Source of the DNA: Corynebacterium sp.
Lineage (GTDB): Bacteria > Actinomycetota > Actinomycetes > Mycobacteriales > Mycobacteriaceae
DNA length: 64,000 bases
Direction: 5' to 3'
Assembly: GCF_022712195.1 (NCBI RefSeq)
Contig: NZ_JALAGY010000085.1
Coordinates: forward strand, 42,224-106,223
The notes under the pieces were generated by a model. That model saw only the letters and a program-made list of their open reading frames with translations, was not told the origin of the DNA and ran no database searches. The translations under genes and the position numbers were made by a program. Within the stretch, counting starts at the first letter, position 1, and every line of letters starts with the position of its first letter. Shown piece by piece: positions 31,634 to 42,893 of the stretch.

Positions 31634-32574
31634 GCCGTGGCTCCCTTCCCGGCGGCGGTGCGCCCCGGTCGGCCCGGCTCCAGGTCCCGGTGGATCGTCC
31701 GGACGTCCAGATCGGGGTTCGTCGACAATCGCGCTGCGAGGGCCTCGGTCACCGCCGGGCTGCGGTGCTGTCCGCCGGTGCACCCGATGGCGACCGTGAT
31801 GAAACGCTTTCCCTCCCGCCGGTACCCGGGCAGTGCGGTGTTCACCATGGACTCGAGCAGGTCGAGGTAGTCGGTGGCCTCTGGACGGGACAGGACGAAG
31901 TCGGCGACGGGGGTGTCCAGGCCGCTGTAGTCGCGCAGGTCCTCCTCCCAGTACGGGTTGGGCAGGAACCGGGCGTCCAGCATGACGTCGACGTCGCGCG
32001 GGGTGCCGTTCTTGAATCCGAAGGACTGCACGGTGATGTGCTCGCGCCGGTCCGACAGCGCCTCGAAGTAGCCCTCGAGGGTGCGGCGCAGGTCGTGCAC
32101 GCTGGTGCCGGAGGTGTCGATGACCAGGTCGGCACGCTGGCGGATGCCCTCCATCATCTCGCGTTCCCGGTCGATGCCCGCCTGGAGGGTCTCCCTGCCC
32201 TGCAGCGGGTGGGTACGTCGCACCCGTCCGTAGCGGCGGATGAGGGTTCTGTCGTCGGCGTCGAGGTAGAGCACCACAGGGCGCCGCCCGGAGTCGTGCA
32301 GGCTGGAGAGCACCTCGGTCAGGGAGCCGACGAAGTCACGGGAGCGCACGTCGGTGACCACAGCCAGGCGCTCCACCGGCGAGTCGGACTCGAAGCTGAG
32401 CTCGACCATGCGCATGATCAGCTCGGGCGGCAGGTTGTCGGCGACGTACCAGCCCATCTCCTCGAGGACCGTGGCGGCCTCCTTCCGGCCGGCCCCCGAC
32501 ATGCCGGTGATGAGGACCAGCGACGCCTCCTGCTGGTCAGGTCGCGTTCCCGTGTCTCGGGTGGCATCGTTCAT
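31630..32574 (-). CDS. rapZ: RapZ-type nucleotide-binding adapter protein
   Basis: 314 residues. The P-loop is ITGMSGAGRKEAATVLEEMGW, followed by VADNLPPELI, and the C-terminal domain has AIGCTGGQHRSPAVTEAL, which resembles the RapZ RNA-binding half. In E. coli RapZ targets GlmZ to RNase E; in Gram-positives the role is less clear. It lies between uvrC and yvcK, as is usual. The gene has its own leaderless promoter that uses the uvrC stop codon as part of the -10. Confidence 0.92.
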   Translation of the reverse strand: MNDATRDTGTRPDQQEASLVLITGMSGAGRKEAATVLEEMGWYVADNLPPELIMRMVELSFESDSPVERLAVVTDVRSRDFVGSLTEVLSSLHDSGRRPVVLYLDADDRTLIRRYGRVRRTHPLQGRETLQAGIDREREMMEGIRQRADLVIDTSGTSVHDLRRTLEGYFEALSDRREHITVQSFGFKNGTPRDVDVMLDARFLPNPYWEEDLRDYSGLDTPVADFVLSRPEATDYLDLLESMVNTALPGYRREGKRFITVAIGCTGGQHRSPAVTEALAARLSTNPDLDVRTIHRDLEPGRPGRTAAGKGATA

Positions 32575-32586
32575 GCCACGATTCTA
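32575..32586 (-). promoter_or_regulatory. Leaderless promoter of rapZ, built on the uvrC stop codon
   Basis: TAGAAT (32586-32581) begins with the uvrC stop TAG and ends six bases before the rapZ ATG. No ribosome binding site is seen. Confidence 0.5.
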
Positions 32587-34671
32587 GACCGAACTCCCCG
32601 GCTCCGTCAGCGCCTCGATGACGGCCTGCGCCAATGCAGGGCCGAAGCCGGGGACCTGCGACACCCCCTCCACCCCGGCCTCACGTACCTTCGCCACCGA
32701 CCCGAAGGTCCTGACCAGTTCGGCACGCCTCTTCGGGCCGAGTCCCTTGACCTCGTCGAGGGCGGAACGGGTCATCCTCTTCCCGCGGCTGGAGCGGTGG
32801 AAGGTGATGGCGAAGCGGTGGGCCTCGTCGCGTAGCTGCTGGATGAGGTACAGCGCCTGGGAGTTCCGGGGCAGGATCACCGGGTACTCGTCGCCGGGAA
32901 CCCACAGCTCCTCCAGGCGTTTGGCCACCCCCACGAGGGTGACATCGCTGACACCGAGCTCGTCGAGTACCTCCTGGGCCGCATTGACCTGTGGCTTTCC
33001 GCCGTCGACGACGAAGAGCTGCGGTGGGTAGGCGAACTTCCTCGACGCGGCCTCAGCCTGCTCCACGGTGACCTCTCCGTCGAGGAGATCGCCGCCGTCG
33101 TCACCCTCCGGCACGGCGGTACGGTCCTTGTGGTGGCGTTTGAAACGGCGGCGGACGACCTCCGCGATCGAGGCGACGTCGTCGGAGTGCCCGTCCCCGG
33201 CGGCCTCCCTGATGCGGTAGCGGCGGTAGTCGGACTTACGGGGCAGCCCGTCCTCGAACACCACCAGGCTGGCGACGACGTCGGTGCCCTGGATGTGGGA
33301 GATGTCGGTGCACTCGATGCGCAGCGGGGAATCGTCCATCCACAGCGCCTCCTGCAGCTCCTGCAGGGCGGCGGACCGGGTGGTGAGGTCGCCTGCCCGG
33401 GCGATCTTGTGCTGTCGCAGCGCCTGCTCGGCATTGGTGGTCGCCGTCTCCATGAGGGCCCTCTTGTCGCCGCGTCGGGGGACGCGCAGTGTCACCCGCG
33501 CGCCGCGCAGGACCGTGAGCCAGTCGGTGAGCCGGTCGTGGTCGGTCGGCAGGACCGGGACGAGGATCTCCCGCGGGACCGGCTCCAGGGTGACACCGTC
33601 AGGCTCGCTGACCCGAGAGTTCCCGCCCACCGCGGATTCAGTGGCGTCGGCGAGCTCGGCGTTCTCACCGTAGAACTGCGTGAGGAAGTCCTCCAGCAGC
33701 GTCGGCCAGGTGGGGTCTGCGGGGCCGGACCCGTCAGTGCTGCTCGTGTTGTCAGTCCCGCGCGCCGCGTCAGTGCTGTCGTCGGTCGACGCCTTCTTCT
33801 CCACCACCCAGCCACGCTGGCCGCGGATCCGGCCACCACGCACGTGGAAGACCTGCACGGCGGCCTCGAGTTCGTCACTGGCCACGGCGACGAGGTCGGC
33901 GTCTGTGTCGTCGGAGAACACCACCGACTGCTTCTCCACCGTCTTCTCCATCGCGCCGAGCTGGTCACGCAGGGACGCGGCACGTTCGAAGTCGAGGTTC
34001 TCCGCTGCCTCGGTCATCTCGCCCCGGACCTCACGCATCACCCGGTCGGTGTTGCCCCCGGCGAGGAAGGAACAGAACCCGTCGACCAGTTCACGGTGCT
34101 CCGACGGCGACACCCGGCCCACGCACGGCGCCGAGCAGCGGTCGATGTAGCCCAGCAGACAGGGCCGTCCCAGCTGTTCGTGGCGCCGGTACACCCCGGT
34201 GGTGCAGGTGCGTACCGGGAAGACGCGGGTCAGCGACTCCAGCGTGTCCCGGACCGCCCAGGCCTTGGGGTACGGGCCGAAGTAGCGCACACCCTTCTTC
34301 CGGGGCCCGCGGTACAGGAACGCCCGGGGGAAGGTCTCCTTCACGCTGACAGCGAGCATGGGGTAGGTCTTGTCGTCCCGGTACATCACGTTGAACCGGG
34401 GGGCGAACTTCTTGATCCACGTGTACTCGAGGTTCAGCGCCTCGATCTCGCTGCTGACGACGGTCCACTGGACATGGTCGGCGGTGTGCACCATGGTGCG
34501 GATCCGCGGTTCGAGGTGGCCGGGGTCCCGGAAGTAGTTGGACAGCCGGCTGCGGAGGTTCTTCGCCTTGCCGACGTAGATGACCCGGTCGTCGGAGTCA
34601 CGGAACGTGTAGACCCCCGGGCTGGTGGGGATCGTTCCGGGGGCGGGGCGGTAGGAGGCGGGGTCGGCCAT
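32584..34671 (-). CDS. uvrC: UvrC, excinuclease ABC subunit C
   Basis: 695 residues. The GIY-YIG nuclease (residues 19-90) makes the 3' incision; cysteines C156, C171, C179 and C183 match the Fe-S cluster ligands reported for UvrC. A UVR domain (about 205-240) binds UvrB, the RNase H-like nuclease (about 440-620) makes the 5' incision, and tandem helix-hairpin-helix motifs end the protein. Residues 294-321 are a Ser/Thr/Asp/Gly-rich low-complexity insertion between the UVR and RNase H-like parts. It starts 19 bases after the PH-domain gene. Confidence 0.96.
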   Translation of the reverse strand: MADPASYRPAPGTIPTSPGVYTFRDSDDRVIYVGKAKNLRSRLSNYFRDPGHLEPRIRTMVHTADHVQWTVVSSEIEALNLEYTWIKKFAPRFNVMYRDDKTYPMLAVSVKETFPRAFLYRGPRKKGVRYFGPYPKAWAVRDTLESLTRVFPVRTCTTGVYRRHEQLGRPCLLGYIDRCSAPCVGRVSPSEHRELVDGFCSFLAGGNTDRVMREVRGEMTEAAENLDFERAASLRDQLGAMEKTVEKQSVVFSDDTDADLVAVASDELEAAVQVFHVRGGRIRGQRGWVVEKKASTDDSTDAARGTDNTSSTDGSGPADPTWPTLLEDFLTQFYGENAELADATESAVGGNSRVSEPDGVTLEPVPREILVPVLPTDHDRLTDWLTVLRGARVTLRVPRRGDKRALMETATTNAEQALRQHKIARAGDLTTRSAALQELQEALWMDDSPLRIECTDISHIQGTDVVASLVVFEDGLPRKSDYRRYRIREAAGDGHSDDVASIAEVVRRRFKRHHKDRTAVPEGDDGGDLLDGEVTVEQAEAASRKFAYPPQLFVVDGGKPQVNAAQEVLDELGVSDVTLVGVAKRLEELWVPGDEYPVILPRNSQALYLIQQLRDEAHRFAITFHRSSRGKRMTRSALDEVKGLGPKRRAELVRTFGSVAKVREAGVEGVSQVPGFGPALAQAVIEALTEPGSSV

Positions 34672-34690
34672 GGACCTGAAGCCTACCCTC

Positions 34691-35233
34691 CTACTCGTCG
34701 GGCATGTAACGGTCCTCCAGGACGCGGAAGCGCTCCACCTTCGACGCGACCGTGGACTTGTCGGCGACCTGGAATGCCATCATGGGGACGAACTCGAAGT
34801 CCGGAAGCTCCAGGCGTGCCCACCGGGCGTTGCGGGGGAACGAGAGCCCGTGGATGATCGACCAGCGGTAGAACTGGGCACCGAAGATGTTGCGGACCTC
34901 CACACCGTCCTCGTTGACACGCACCCGGGGGCGCAGCAGCATCAGCACCAGACCGGAGATGATCACCCCGATACCGACGAAGGCCCACTGGTCGACCGGG
35001 GTCACGGTGGCCCCGGTGTCCCCCACCCCGGAGACCACGGCCATGAAGACGTGCACGGCCATGACGACCACCGCGCCGATGACCGCCCACCACCGCAGAC
35101 TGGTGGAGGTGACGGTCAGCAGCCACTCCCCCTGCTGCTTCTCCCCGCCCTGGGGCGTGCGTCCGGGCGTCGGAGCGGCGTCCTGTCCGGGAACGGACTC
35201 GGCGGTCTTGGACACTGATTCAGAGCTGCTCAC
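34691..35233 (-). CDS. PH-domain membrane protein (DUF2581-like)
   Basis: 180 residues: a ~35-residue disordered lead, two transmembrane helices (about 48-68 and 84-101), then a C-terminal bacterial PH-like domain ([33 protein letters not shown]). This protein family is common next to ribH or uvrC in corynebacteria and mycobacteria; its function is unknown. The last residues MPDE are conserved in the family as I recall it. GTG start next to a leaderless promoter. Confidence 0.8.
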   Translation of the reverse strand: MSSSESVSKTAESVPGQDAAPTPGRTPQGGEKQQGEWLLTVTSTSLRWWAVIGAVVVMAVHVFMAVVSGVGDTGATVTPVDQWAFVGIGVIISGLVLMLLRPRVRVNEDGVEVRNIFGAQFYRWSIIHGLSFPRNARWARLELPDFEFVPMMAFQVADKSTVASKVERFRVLEDRYMPDE

Positions 35234-35247
35234 GGCTCACCAGCCTA
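35234..35247 (-). promoter_or_regulatory. Leaderless promoter of the PH-domain gene
   Basis: TAGGCT (35247-35242) is followed after eight bases by the GTG at 35233. Confidence 0.45.
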
Positions 35248-35292
35248 CCCCCGCGTCGCGACCACGACGAAACCGGAAGCCGACCGGGGCAC

Positions 35293-35775
35293 CTACCGTG
35301 CCGAGCGGATGTCGCGCAGCACCAGCAGGGAGTGCAATGCGGCACGGGCGGCGTCCGCCCCCTTGTCCTCCACCGCCCCGTCGCCACCGGCCCGGGCCAC
35401 GGCCTGGTCCTGGTTCTCCACCGTGAGAACGCCGTTGCCCACGGGCTTGCCGGAGTCGAGCGACACCCTGGTCAGCCCGTAGGTCACGGCATTGCAGACG
35501 TGGTCGAAGTGGGCGGTCTCCCCGCGGATCACGCAGCCGTTGGCGACGACGGCGTCGAACTTCTTCGCGGCCTCGGCGGCGGCGACGGGAAGCTCCACCG
35601 CCCCGGCCACCCGCCACTGCCCGACATAGGCGCCGGTGTCGCGGAGCGCGGAGACCGCGTGGTCGTGCAGGCGGTCGGTGATCTCGGCGTTCCAGGAGGC
35701 GGTGATCACGGCGATGCGGTATCCGGCGCCGGAGTCACGGGTGAGGGTGATGTCGGCGAGGCCGTCCGAGGGCAT
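35293..35775 (-). CDS. ribH: 6,7-dimethyl-8-ribityllumazine synthase
   Basis: 160 residues, the normal length. ASWNAEITDRL binds the pyrimidine, VPGAVELP-type (here VAGAVELPVAA) the phosphate, and CVIRGETAHFDHVCN the substrate pair with a catalytic histidine. It joins the pyrimidine with dihydroxybutanone phosphate made by ribBA. It lies 27 bases after ribBA with an AGGAG ribosome binding site, the last riboflavin gene. Confidence 0.95.
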   Translation of the reverse strand: MPSDGLADITLTRDSGAGYRIAVITASWNAEITDRLHDHAVSALRDTGAYVGQWRVAGAVELPVAAAEAAKKFDAVVANGCVIRGETAHFDHVCNAVTYGLTRVSLDSGKPVGNGVLTVENQDQAVARAGGDGAVEDKGADAARAALHSLLVLRDIRSAR

Positions 35776-35802
35776 GGTGTCTCCTAGTTCAGGGTCCGGG
35801 TG

Positions 35803-37086
35803 TCAGGGTGCTGCAGGGGTCAGTGAGTCGATCTGGTGGCCCATCCGGTCGCGCTTGGTGCGCAGGTAGGCCTCGTTCTCCGGGTTGGCGGGCAGTTCCA
35901 CCGGCACCCGGCGGGTCACCGGGATGCCGTGGCGTTCCAGGTCCAGTCGCTTACCGGGGTTGTTGGAGAGCAGCGCCACCGAGGTGACCCCGAGGTCGCG
36001 GAGGATCTGCGCGGCCGCACTGTACTCGCGCGAGTCCACCGGCAGACCCTGCGCGGTGTTGGCGTCCACGGTGTCCAGGCCGGTGTCCTGCAGGTTGTAG
36101 GCCTTGAGCTTGGGCACAAGTCCGATGCCGCGCCCCTCCTGGCCGCGGAGGTACACCAGCACCCCCCTGCCTGCCTCGGTGATCAGGTCCAGTGAGGCGG
36201 AGAGCTGCTCGCCGCAGTCGCAGCGCAACGAGCCGAAGATGTCTCCGGTGAGGCACTCGGAGTGCACGCGCACCAGCACGTCCTCGCCGTTGTCGGAACG
36301 CAGGTCGCCGGCGACCAGGGCCACGTGCTCGACACCGTCGACCAGGCCGCTGTAGGCCACGGCGTGGAAGTCGCCGAAACGGGTGGGCAGGCGCGCCTCG
36401 ACACTGCGGGAGACCACCGGGGTGTGCACGCGGCGCCACTCGGCGAGCTGCTCGATGGAGATCAGCGACAGTCCGTGTTCGTCGCAGAACCGGCGCAGTT
36501 CGGGAAGACGGGCCATGCCGGTGGGGTCGTCCTCCGAGACCACCTCGCACAGCACACCGGCGGGACGCAGCCCGGCGGCGCGGGCGAGGTCCACCGAGGC
36601 CTCGGTGTGCCCGCCGCGCTGGAGCACGCCGCCCTTCCTCGCCCGCAACGGCACCACGTGGCCCGGGCGGTTGAAGGACTCGCGGGTGGACGCCGGGTCG
36701 GCGAGCAGGCGCAGGGTGTGGGCCCGGTCGGTGGCGCTGATGCCGGTGGTGATCCCCTCGGCGGCGTCGACGGTGACGGTGTAGGCGGTGCCGCGGACGT
36801 CCTCGTTGCGCGCCACCATCGGCGGCAGGCCGAGACGGTCGGCCTCCTCGTCCGGCACGGCGGCGCAGATGTAGCCGGAGGAGTGCCGCACGGTGAAGGC
36901 GACGGTCTCCGGGGTGGCCATCTCGGCGGCGAAGATGATGTCGCCCTCGTTCTCACGGTCCTCGTCGTCGACGACGACGACCGGCTTACCGGCGGCGATG
37001 TCGGTGATGGCGTCCTCGACGGGGTCGAGCAGGCTCACCCGGTCAGAGGAGGTGGCCGGACGGGTGGTGTCGTTGAGGTCGCTCAC
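35803..37086 (-). CDS. ribBA: Bifunctional DHBP synthase / GTP cyclohydrolase II
   Basis: 427 residues. The N-terminal ~200 residues form 3,4-dihydroxy-2-butanone 4-phosphate synthase ([18 protein letters not shown] and the [13 protein letters not shown] region). The rest is GTP cyclohydrolase II, with the zinc cysteines in [21 protein letters not shown] and [11 protein letters not shown]. The two domains start riboflavin synthesis from ribulose 5-phosphate and GTP. The GTG start is chosen from the GTGA overlap with ribE and an AGGAG eight bases upstream; 28 upstream codons in frame are not supported. Confidence 0.95.
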   Translation of the reverse strand: MSDLNDTTRPATSSDRVSLLDPVEDAITDIAAGKPVVVVDDEDRENEGDIIFAAEMATPETVAFTVRHSSGYICAAVPDEEADRLGLPPMVARNEDVRGTAYTVTVDAAEGITTGISATDRAHTLRLLADPASTRESFNRPGHVVPLRARKGGVLQRGGHTEASVDLARAAGLRPAGVLCEVVSEDDPTGMARLPELRRFCDEHGLSLISIEQLAEWRRVHTPVVSRSVEARLPTRFGDFHAVAYSGLVDGVEHVALVAGDLRSDNGEDVLVRVHSECLTGDIFGSLRCDCGEQLSASLDLITEAGRGVLVYLRGQEGRGIGLVPKLKAYNLQDTGLDTVDANTAQGLPVDSREYSAAAQILRDLGVTSVALLSNNPGKRLDLERHGIPVTRRVPVELPANPENEAYLRTKRDRMGHQIDSLTPAAP

Positions 37087-37733
37087 TGGGCGTCTCCTTC
37101 TGATCCTTCTGATCCTACTGCTCCATCGGCCTCTGCGAGACGTTCGAGGTACTTGGCCAGGACGTCGCACTCAATGTTGACGGTGTCGCCGGCGGCGAGA
37201 TCGCCGAGCATGGTGTCGGCGAGGGTGGTGGGGATCAGCGAGACCTCGAACCACGGGTCGGTGACGGGACCGACCTCGGCGACGGTCAGCGAGACACCGT
37301 TGACCGCGATGCTGCCCTTCTTGGCGATGTAGCGGGCCAGGCCGGCACCGCCACCGTCGGCGAGGGTGAAGCGGAAGACCTCCCACTCACTGCCCCGGGT
37401 GCGTGAGACGAGCGACCCAGTCCCGTCCACGTGTCCCTGGACGATGTGGCCGCCCAGGCGTCCGCCGGCCGGGGTGGCGCGCTCCAGGTTGACCCTGTCA
37501 CCGGGGCGTGCGGACCCCAGGGCGGTGTAGTCGAGGGTGACCTTCATGCAGTCGGCCCAGAAGCCGGTGCCGTCGAACTCTGTGACGGTGAGACAGACCC
37601 CGTTGACGGCGACGGAGGCCCCGTGGGTGGCGTCCTGCAGCACCCGGCTGCAGGCGATGCGGATGCGCTGGGCGTCTGCGGTGCCGTCGACCTCGGCGAC
37701 CGTGCCCGTCTCCTCGACGATTCCGGTGAACAT
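37083..37733 (-). CDS. ribE: Riboflavin synthase, alpha subunit
   Basis: 216 residues made of two similar lumazine-binding barrels. The first begins [12 protein letters not shown] and the second near residue 100 with [14 protein letters not shown]. It dismutates two dimethylribityllumazines to riboflavin. It overlaps ribBA by four bases. The gene is 273 bases from ribD and has a leaderless promoter of its own. No FMN riboswitch was recognised upstream. Confidence 0.94.
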   Translation of the reverse strand: MFTGIVEETGTVAEVDGTADAQRIRIACSRVLQDATHGASVAVNGVCLTVTEFDGTGFWADCMKVTLDYTALGSARPGDRVNLERATPAGGRLGGHIVQGHVDGTGSLVSRTRGSEWEVFRFTLADGGGAGLARYIAKKGSIAVNGVSLTVAEVGPVTDPWFEVSLIPTTLADTMLGDLAAGDTVNIECDVLAKYLERLAEADGAVGSEGSEGDAQ

Positions 37734-37747
37734 AACTGTTCAGTCTA
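37734..37747 (-). promoter_or_regulatory. Leaderless promoter of ribE-ribBA-ribH
   Basis: TAGACT (37747-37742) is followed after eight bases by the ATG at 37733; no Shine-Dalgarno sequence. Confidence 0.48.
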
Positions 37748-37782
37748 GGACAGGACGGCGGTCCGGTGTGCAGCGGGGCACA

Positions 37783-37923
37783 TCAGTGGTCCGGGTTGTG
37801 CGCCAACTGCACCACACGTGCCGTACCGGCCCTGTCGACCCACTGTGCCCGGCCGGGAGGCATGCGGCGGAACTTCACCCCGGGCCAGATCAGTCCCTCC
37901 TGGCGCTCCCCTGACAACAGCAC
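37783..37923 (-). CDS. Possible small ORF between ribD and ribE
   Basis: A 46-codon frame starting at GTG (37923) with GC-rich third positions, encoding a peptide rich in Arg, Gly and Trp (WPGVKFRRMPPGRAQWVD in the middle). There is no ribosome binding site and I know no family for it. It could be a chance frame, a gene remnant, or a leader peptide for the riboflavin operon. Confidence 0.18.
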   Translation of the reverse strand: MLLSGERQEGLIWPGVKFRRMPPGRAQWVDRAGTARVVQLAHNPDH

Positions 37924-38006
37924 GCCGCTAGTCGGCGACGGTCCGTCCGTCCCTCACATCCGGCAACGGTGAAGGGAGCAGAACACCGTCGATGTGCGGC
38001 GATGTA

Positions 38007-39095
38007 CTAGGAGCCCTGCCACGAACGCGTCGTCACAGTCAACACGTCCCCACCGATGGTGTCCGCCGACCTGAGCGTGAACCTGTGGATTCCCGCCATC
38101 GTGGTGGCGGTGCCCGGCCGTGCGGCCACCGCAGGCAGCCCCGCCCCCAGCAGTGCCGGGGCCGTGTAGGCCTCCACCGCGTCAACCAGGCCGGCGTCGA
38201 TGAACGCGGCGGCCAGCTGCGGTCCACCCTCCACGAGTACGTCCACCAGTCCCCTGCCCGCCAGCTCACCGAGCACTGTGCCCGGATCGCGCGACGGGAC
38301 ATGCAGAGCCGGCCGGACCGCCGCCTCCTCCGGCAGCGCGGTGACCCCCACGACCACACGTAACGGCTGATGGTCGTAGAGCGTCCCGTCCGGTCGGCGC
38401 GCCGTCAGCCGCGGATTGTCCACCGCCACCGTCCCGGAACCCACCACGATCGCGTCCCGACGGGACCGGTCCAGGTGCACCCGCTGCCTAGCCTGCCCCC
38501 CGGTGATCCACTGCGATGACCCGTCCGTCGCCGCAGCGAACCCGTCCAGGGTGGCGGCGTACTTCAACGTGACATGCGGACGTCCCAGCCGTTGCGAGAC
38601 GAGCCAGGGCTCCACGCTGAACACCGGTGTCCCGGGCGGCACAGCGCTGAGCCGGAGTAGCGGGCCGAGAACCTCGACGCCGTGTTCACGCAGGTACGTC
38701 GCCCCGCCACCCGCCGTCTCCCCGGGATCGGCGAACACGAAGACGACCCGGCGGACCCCCGCCTGCACCAGGGCCCTGCTGCACGGGCCGGTACGCCCGG
38801 TGTGGTTGCACGGCTCCAGGGTGACGACCGCAGTCCCCCCGCGCGCCTTCTCCCCCGCCGTGGCGAGAGCGGCGACCTCCGCGTGGGCGCCCCCGGGCGG
38901 ACTCGTCGCACCGACCCCCACCACCGCGCCGTGCCGATCAAGCACCACCGCACCCACCGGAGGGTTCGGGGAGGTGGTCCCCCGCACCCGGTGGCCGGCC
39001 TCGTCCGCCGTGAGAACCGCCCGGGCAAGTGTCCCGGCCTCGTCCTGTCCGCTGCCCGCTGCGGTGAGCAGGGGAACGAGCACCTCCTCCGTCAT
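38007..39095 (-). CDS. ribD: Bifunctional riboflavin deaminase/reductase RibD (RibG)
   Basis: 362 residues. The N-terminal cytidine-deaminase-like domain has the zinc site GGAHAEVAAL and EPCNHTGRTGPCSRAL. The C-terminal dihydrofolate-reductase-like domain holds TLDGFAAATDGSSQWITG and DVLVEGGPQLAAAFIDAGL. It carries out steps two and three of riboflavin synthesis. The start ATG overlaps the rpe stop by four bases, so riboflavin synthesis is coupled to ribulose 5-phosphate metabolism. Confidence 0.93.
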   Translation of the reverse strand: MTEEVLVPLLTAAGSGQDEAGTLARAVLTADEAGHRVRGTTSPNPPVGAVVLDRHGAVVGVGATSPPGGAHAEVAALATAGEKARGGTAVVTLEPCNHTGRTGPCSRALVQAGVRRVVFVFADPGETAGGGATYLREHGVEVLGPLLRLSAVPPGTPVFSVEPWLVSQRLGRPHVTLKYAATLDGFAAATDGSSQWITGGQARQRVHLDRSRRDAIVVGSGTVAVDNPRLTARRPDGTLYDHQPLRVVVGVTALPEEAAVRPALHVPSRDPGTVLGELAGRGLVDVLVEGGPQLAAAFIDAGLVDAVEAYTAPALLGAGLPAVAARPGTATTMAGIHRFTLRSADTIGGDVLTVTTRSWQGS

Positions 39096-39775
39096 GCCCC
39101 GGCGGCAGCCGCAGCGGTGTTCCGGAGCTCGGTGACCCGCGACTCAGGATTCTCCGCGCCGAAGACACTCGAACCGGCGACGAACACGTCCACCCCTGCC
39201 TCGGCACTGACCCCCACAGTGTCCGGACCGATGCCGCCGTCGATCTCCACCAGGGTCTCCAGGCCGTCGGCGTCGATCCGGGCCCTCAGCGCACGGACCT
39301 TGTCGAGCACCTCCGGCATGAACGACTGCCCGCCGAAGCCCGGCTCCACACTCATCACCAGCACGGTGTCGAACGAGGCGAGCCGGTCCAGCAACGGCTC
39401 CACCGGGGTACCCGGCCTGACACTGACCCCGGCCTTCGTCCCCGCTTCCCGCAGCGTGGCCGCCAGGGCGACCGCGGCGTCCACGTCCTCCACCGCCTCC
39501 AGGTGGAAGGTCACGTTGCCGAACGCGGCGTAGTCCGGCGCCCACCGGGCCGGATCCTCGATCATCAGGTGCACGTCCAGGAAGGTGTCCGTGGAACGCC
39601 GCACGGCCTCCGCCACCGGCAGCCCGAAACTCAGATTCGGCACGAAATGGCCGTCCATGACATCGATGTGCAGCCAGTCCGCCCCCGGAACCAGGGCGAT
39701 GCTGCCCCGGATATCGGCGAAATCGGCGGCGAGGATGGACGGGGCGATCACGGGGGTTCGGCGTGTGGAACTCAT
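39092..39775 (-). CDS. rpe: Ribulose-phosphate 3-epimerase
   Basis: 227 residues, a TIM barrel. The start is IAPSILAADFADI, the metal and catalytic residues are in HIDVMDGHFVPNLSFG and VHLMIEDP, and the phosphate loop is GIGPDTVG and GSSVFG. It makes xylulose 5-phosphate and connects with tkt and ribBA. The ATG at 39775 is next to a leaderless promoter; the 35 codons upstream in frame lack support. Confidence 0.95.
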   Translation of the reverse strand: MSSTRRTPVIAPSILAADFADIRGSIALVPGADWLHIDVMDGHFVPNLSFGLPVAEAVRRSTDTFLDVHLMIEDPARWAPDYAAFGNVTFHLEAVEDVDAAVALAATLREAGTKAGVSVRPGTPVEPLLDRLASFDTVLVMSVEPGFGGQSFMPEVLDKVRALRARIDADGLETLVEIDGGIGPDTVGVSAEAGVDVFVAGSSVFGAENPESRVTELRNTAAAAAGA

Positions 39776-39788
39776 GGCCGTGATTCTA
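39776..39788 (-). promoter_or_regulatory. Leaderless promoter of rpe-ribD
   Basis: TAGAAT (39788-39783) ends seven bases before the ATG at 39775, within the 47-base gap after rsmB. Confidence 0.48.
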
Positions 39789-39822
39789 GCCGTTCGGTCC
39801 CGCCACAGGTCGCCGCCCTGGG

Positions 39823-41324
<1,502 letters not shown>

Positions 41325-41325
<1 letters not shown>

Positions 41326-42326
41326 CAGGACTCTCCCTCTGCTGTGCTGTCGAATACCACCGTACGCCCGTCGCCGAACAGGTCAGGCCGGCCGCGGGCC
41401 CAGTCGGCGGCGGCCATCATCTTCTTGCCCGGCGGCTGGATACGGGTGACCTCCAGGACGTCGTCACCGGTGCCGACGAACACCGCCTCCTTTGTGGCCT
41501 GCACCTGCCCGGGGCCGAGCTGACCGATCGCCGGGGCCTCCCCGTCACCGGTGAAGCGCAGCAGCCCCAACTTGTACCGCTCCCCCTCGAGCACCGTCCA
41601 CGGCCCCGGAGCCGGGGTGTGCGCCCGCGCCGTGCGCTGGACCACCGCCGCCGGTGCACGCCAGTCGACCCGGGCGTCGGCACTGCCGATCTTCGGAGCG
41701 TAGGTGGAACCGTCGTCGGACTGCGGTTCCGGCACCACCGCGCCGGACTGCAGGCCTGACAGGGTCTCAGCCAGCAGCACCCGTCCCGAGAAGGTCAGTC
41801 GGGTCAGCAGGTCGTCAGCGGTGTCCTCGGTGCCCACCGGTTCGGTGACCTCCCCGGTGACCGGGCCGGCGTCCAGCTCCGGGACGATGCGGAACGTCGT
41901 CGCCCCCGTCGTCTCGTCCCCCGCGGCGATCGCCGCCTGCACCGGTGCAGCGCCACGCCACCGGGGCAAGAGCGAGAAGTGCAGGTTGATCCACCCGTGG
42001 GTGAATATGTCCAGCACATCCTCCGGGAGGATCTGGCCGTAGGCCACCACGGCCGCCGCCTCGACGCCGTCACGGGCGTACCCCCGCAGGATGTCGCGGA
42101 CCTCGGCGGCTTCCTCGTGCCCGGGCTTCAGCGAGGCGAACTTGTGCACCGGGACCCCGTGCGCCGCGGCGACCTCCGCGACATTCGAGGGGTGCAGGCT
42201 ACGGCCGCGGCCCCGTCGCGCGTCAGGCTGTGTCAGCACGGCGACGACCTCGTGCTCGGACTCGGTGAGCAGGTACTCCAGGGTCACGGCCGCTGGTTCC
42301 GGGGTGCCGGCGAACAGGATCCTCAT
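41325..42326 (-). CDS. fmt: Methionyl-tRNA formyltransferase
   Basis: 333 residues. MRILFAGTPEPA starts the formyl-transfer domain. The catalytic block NLHFSLLPRWRGAAPVQAAI and ETTGATTFRIVPELDAGPV are family-specific. It formylates initiator Met-tRNA. The start is set by the ATGA overlap with def; an in-frame start four codons earlier is less likely. It is partnered with def, which removes the formyl group from new proteins. Confidence 0.96.
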
Positions 42327-42826
42327 CGGTTGAACCACTCACTCGCCCGGATGTCCGCCATCACCGCACGCCGGTCGGCTGGCTCCATGCGCTGGAAGAA
42401 CATTACCCCGTCCAGGTGATCGGTCTCATGCTGCACGCACCGTGCCATCAGGCCGGTGACCTCACGGTCCACCGGCGCGCCGTCCAACGTGAGCCCGGAG
42501 ACCCGCACCCGCTCGTGCCGGGTCACCTGCCCACCGGTCTCCGGGACCGAGAGACAGCCCTCCCGTCCGGTCTGCACCCCCTCACCGACCGGCTCCCAGA
42601 CCGGGTCGATGAGGTGCCCCCGGTCGCCGTCGCAGTCGTAGACGAAGACCCGGCGGGTCACACCGACCTGGTTGGCGGCCAGGCCGACGCCCCCGGCGGA
42701 ATCCATGGTCTCCAGCATGTCGTCGATGAGGGTGAACAGTGCGTCGTCACCGGTGGGGTCTCCCACCGGGTCGGCGACCGTGCGCAACACGGGGTCGCCG
42801 AACAGACGGATATCGAGAACGGTCAT
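42323..42826 (-). CDS. def: Peptide deformylase
   Basis: 167 residues with the three family motifs: GVGLAANQVG (46-55), EGCLSVP with metal ligand C91, and QHETDHLDG with H133, E134 and H137. It removes the N-formyl group from nascent proteins using Fe(II) or Zn. It overlaps fmt by four bases and has a leaderless promoter. Confidence 0.96.
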   Translation of the reverse strand: MTVLDIRLFGDPVLRTVADPVGDPTGDDALFTLIDDMLETMDSAGGVGLAANQVGVTRRVFVYDCDGDRGHLIDPVWEPVGEGVQTGREGCLSVPETGGQVTRHERVRVSGLTLDGAPVDREVTGLMARCVQHETDHLDGVMFFQRMEPADRRAVMADIRASEWFNR

Positions 42827-42840
42827 GGGGCCACAGTCTA
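42827..42840 (-). promoter_or_regulatory. Leaderless promoter of def-fmt-rsmB
   Basis: TAGACT (42840-42835) is followed after eight bases by the ATG at 42826. Confidence 0.48.
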
Positions 42841-42893
42841 CCGGCGCACGCCGGAGGGCCGGGGACGGGTGCCGGGAAGGGAGGCAGTCCCAG

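Noticed and set aside
37866-37884. FMN-riboswitch-like GGGGTGAAGTTCC before ribE
   Set aside because: Only one of the conserved segments is present; the second GGUG-AAUUCC block and the closing stem were not found.
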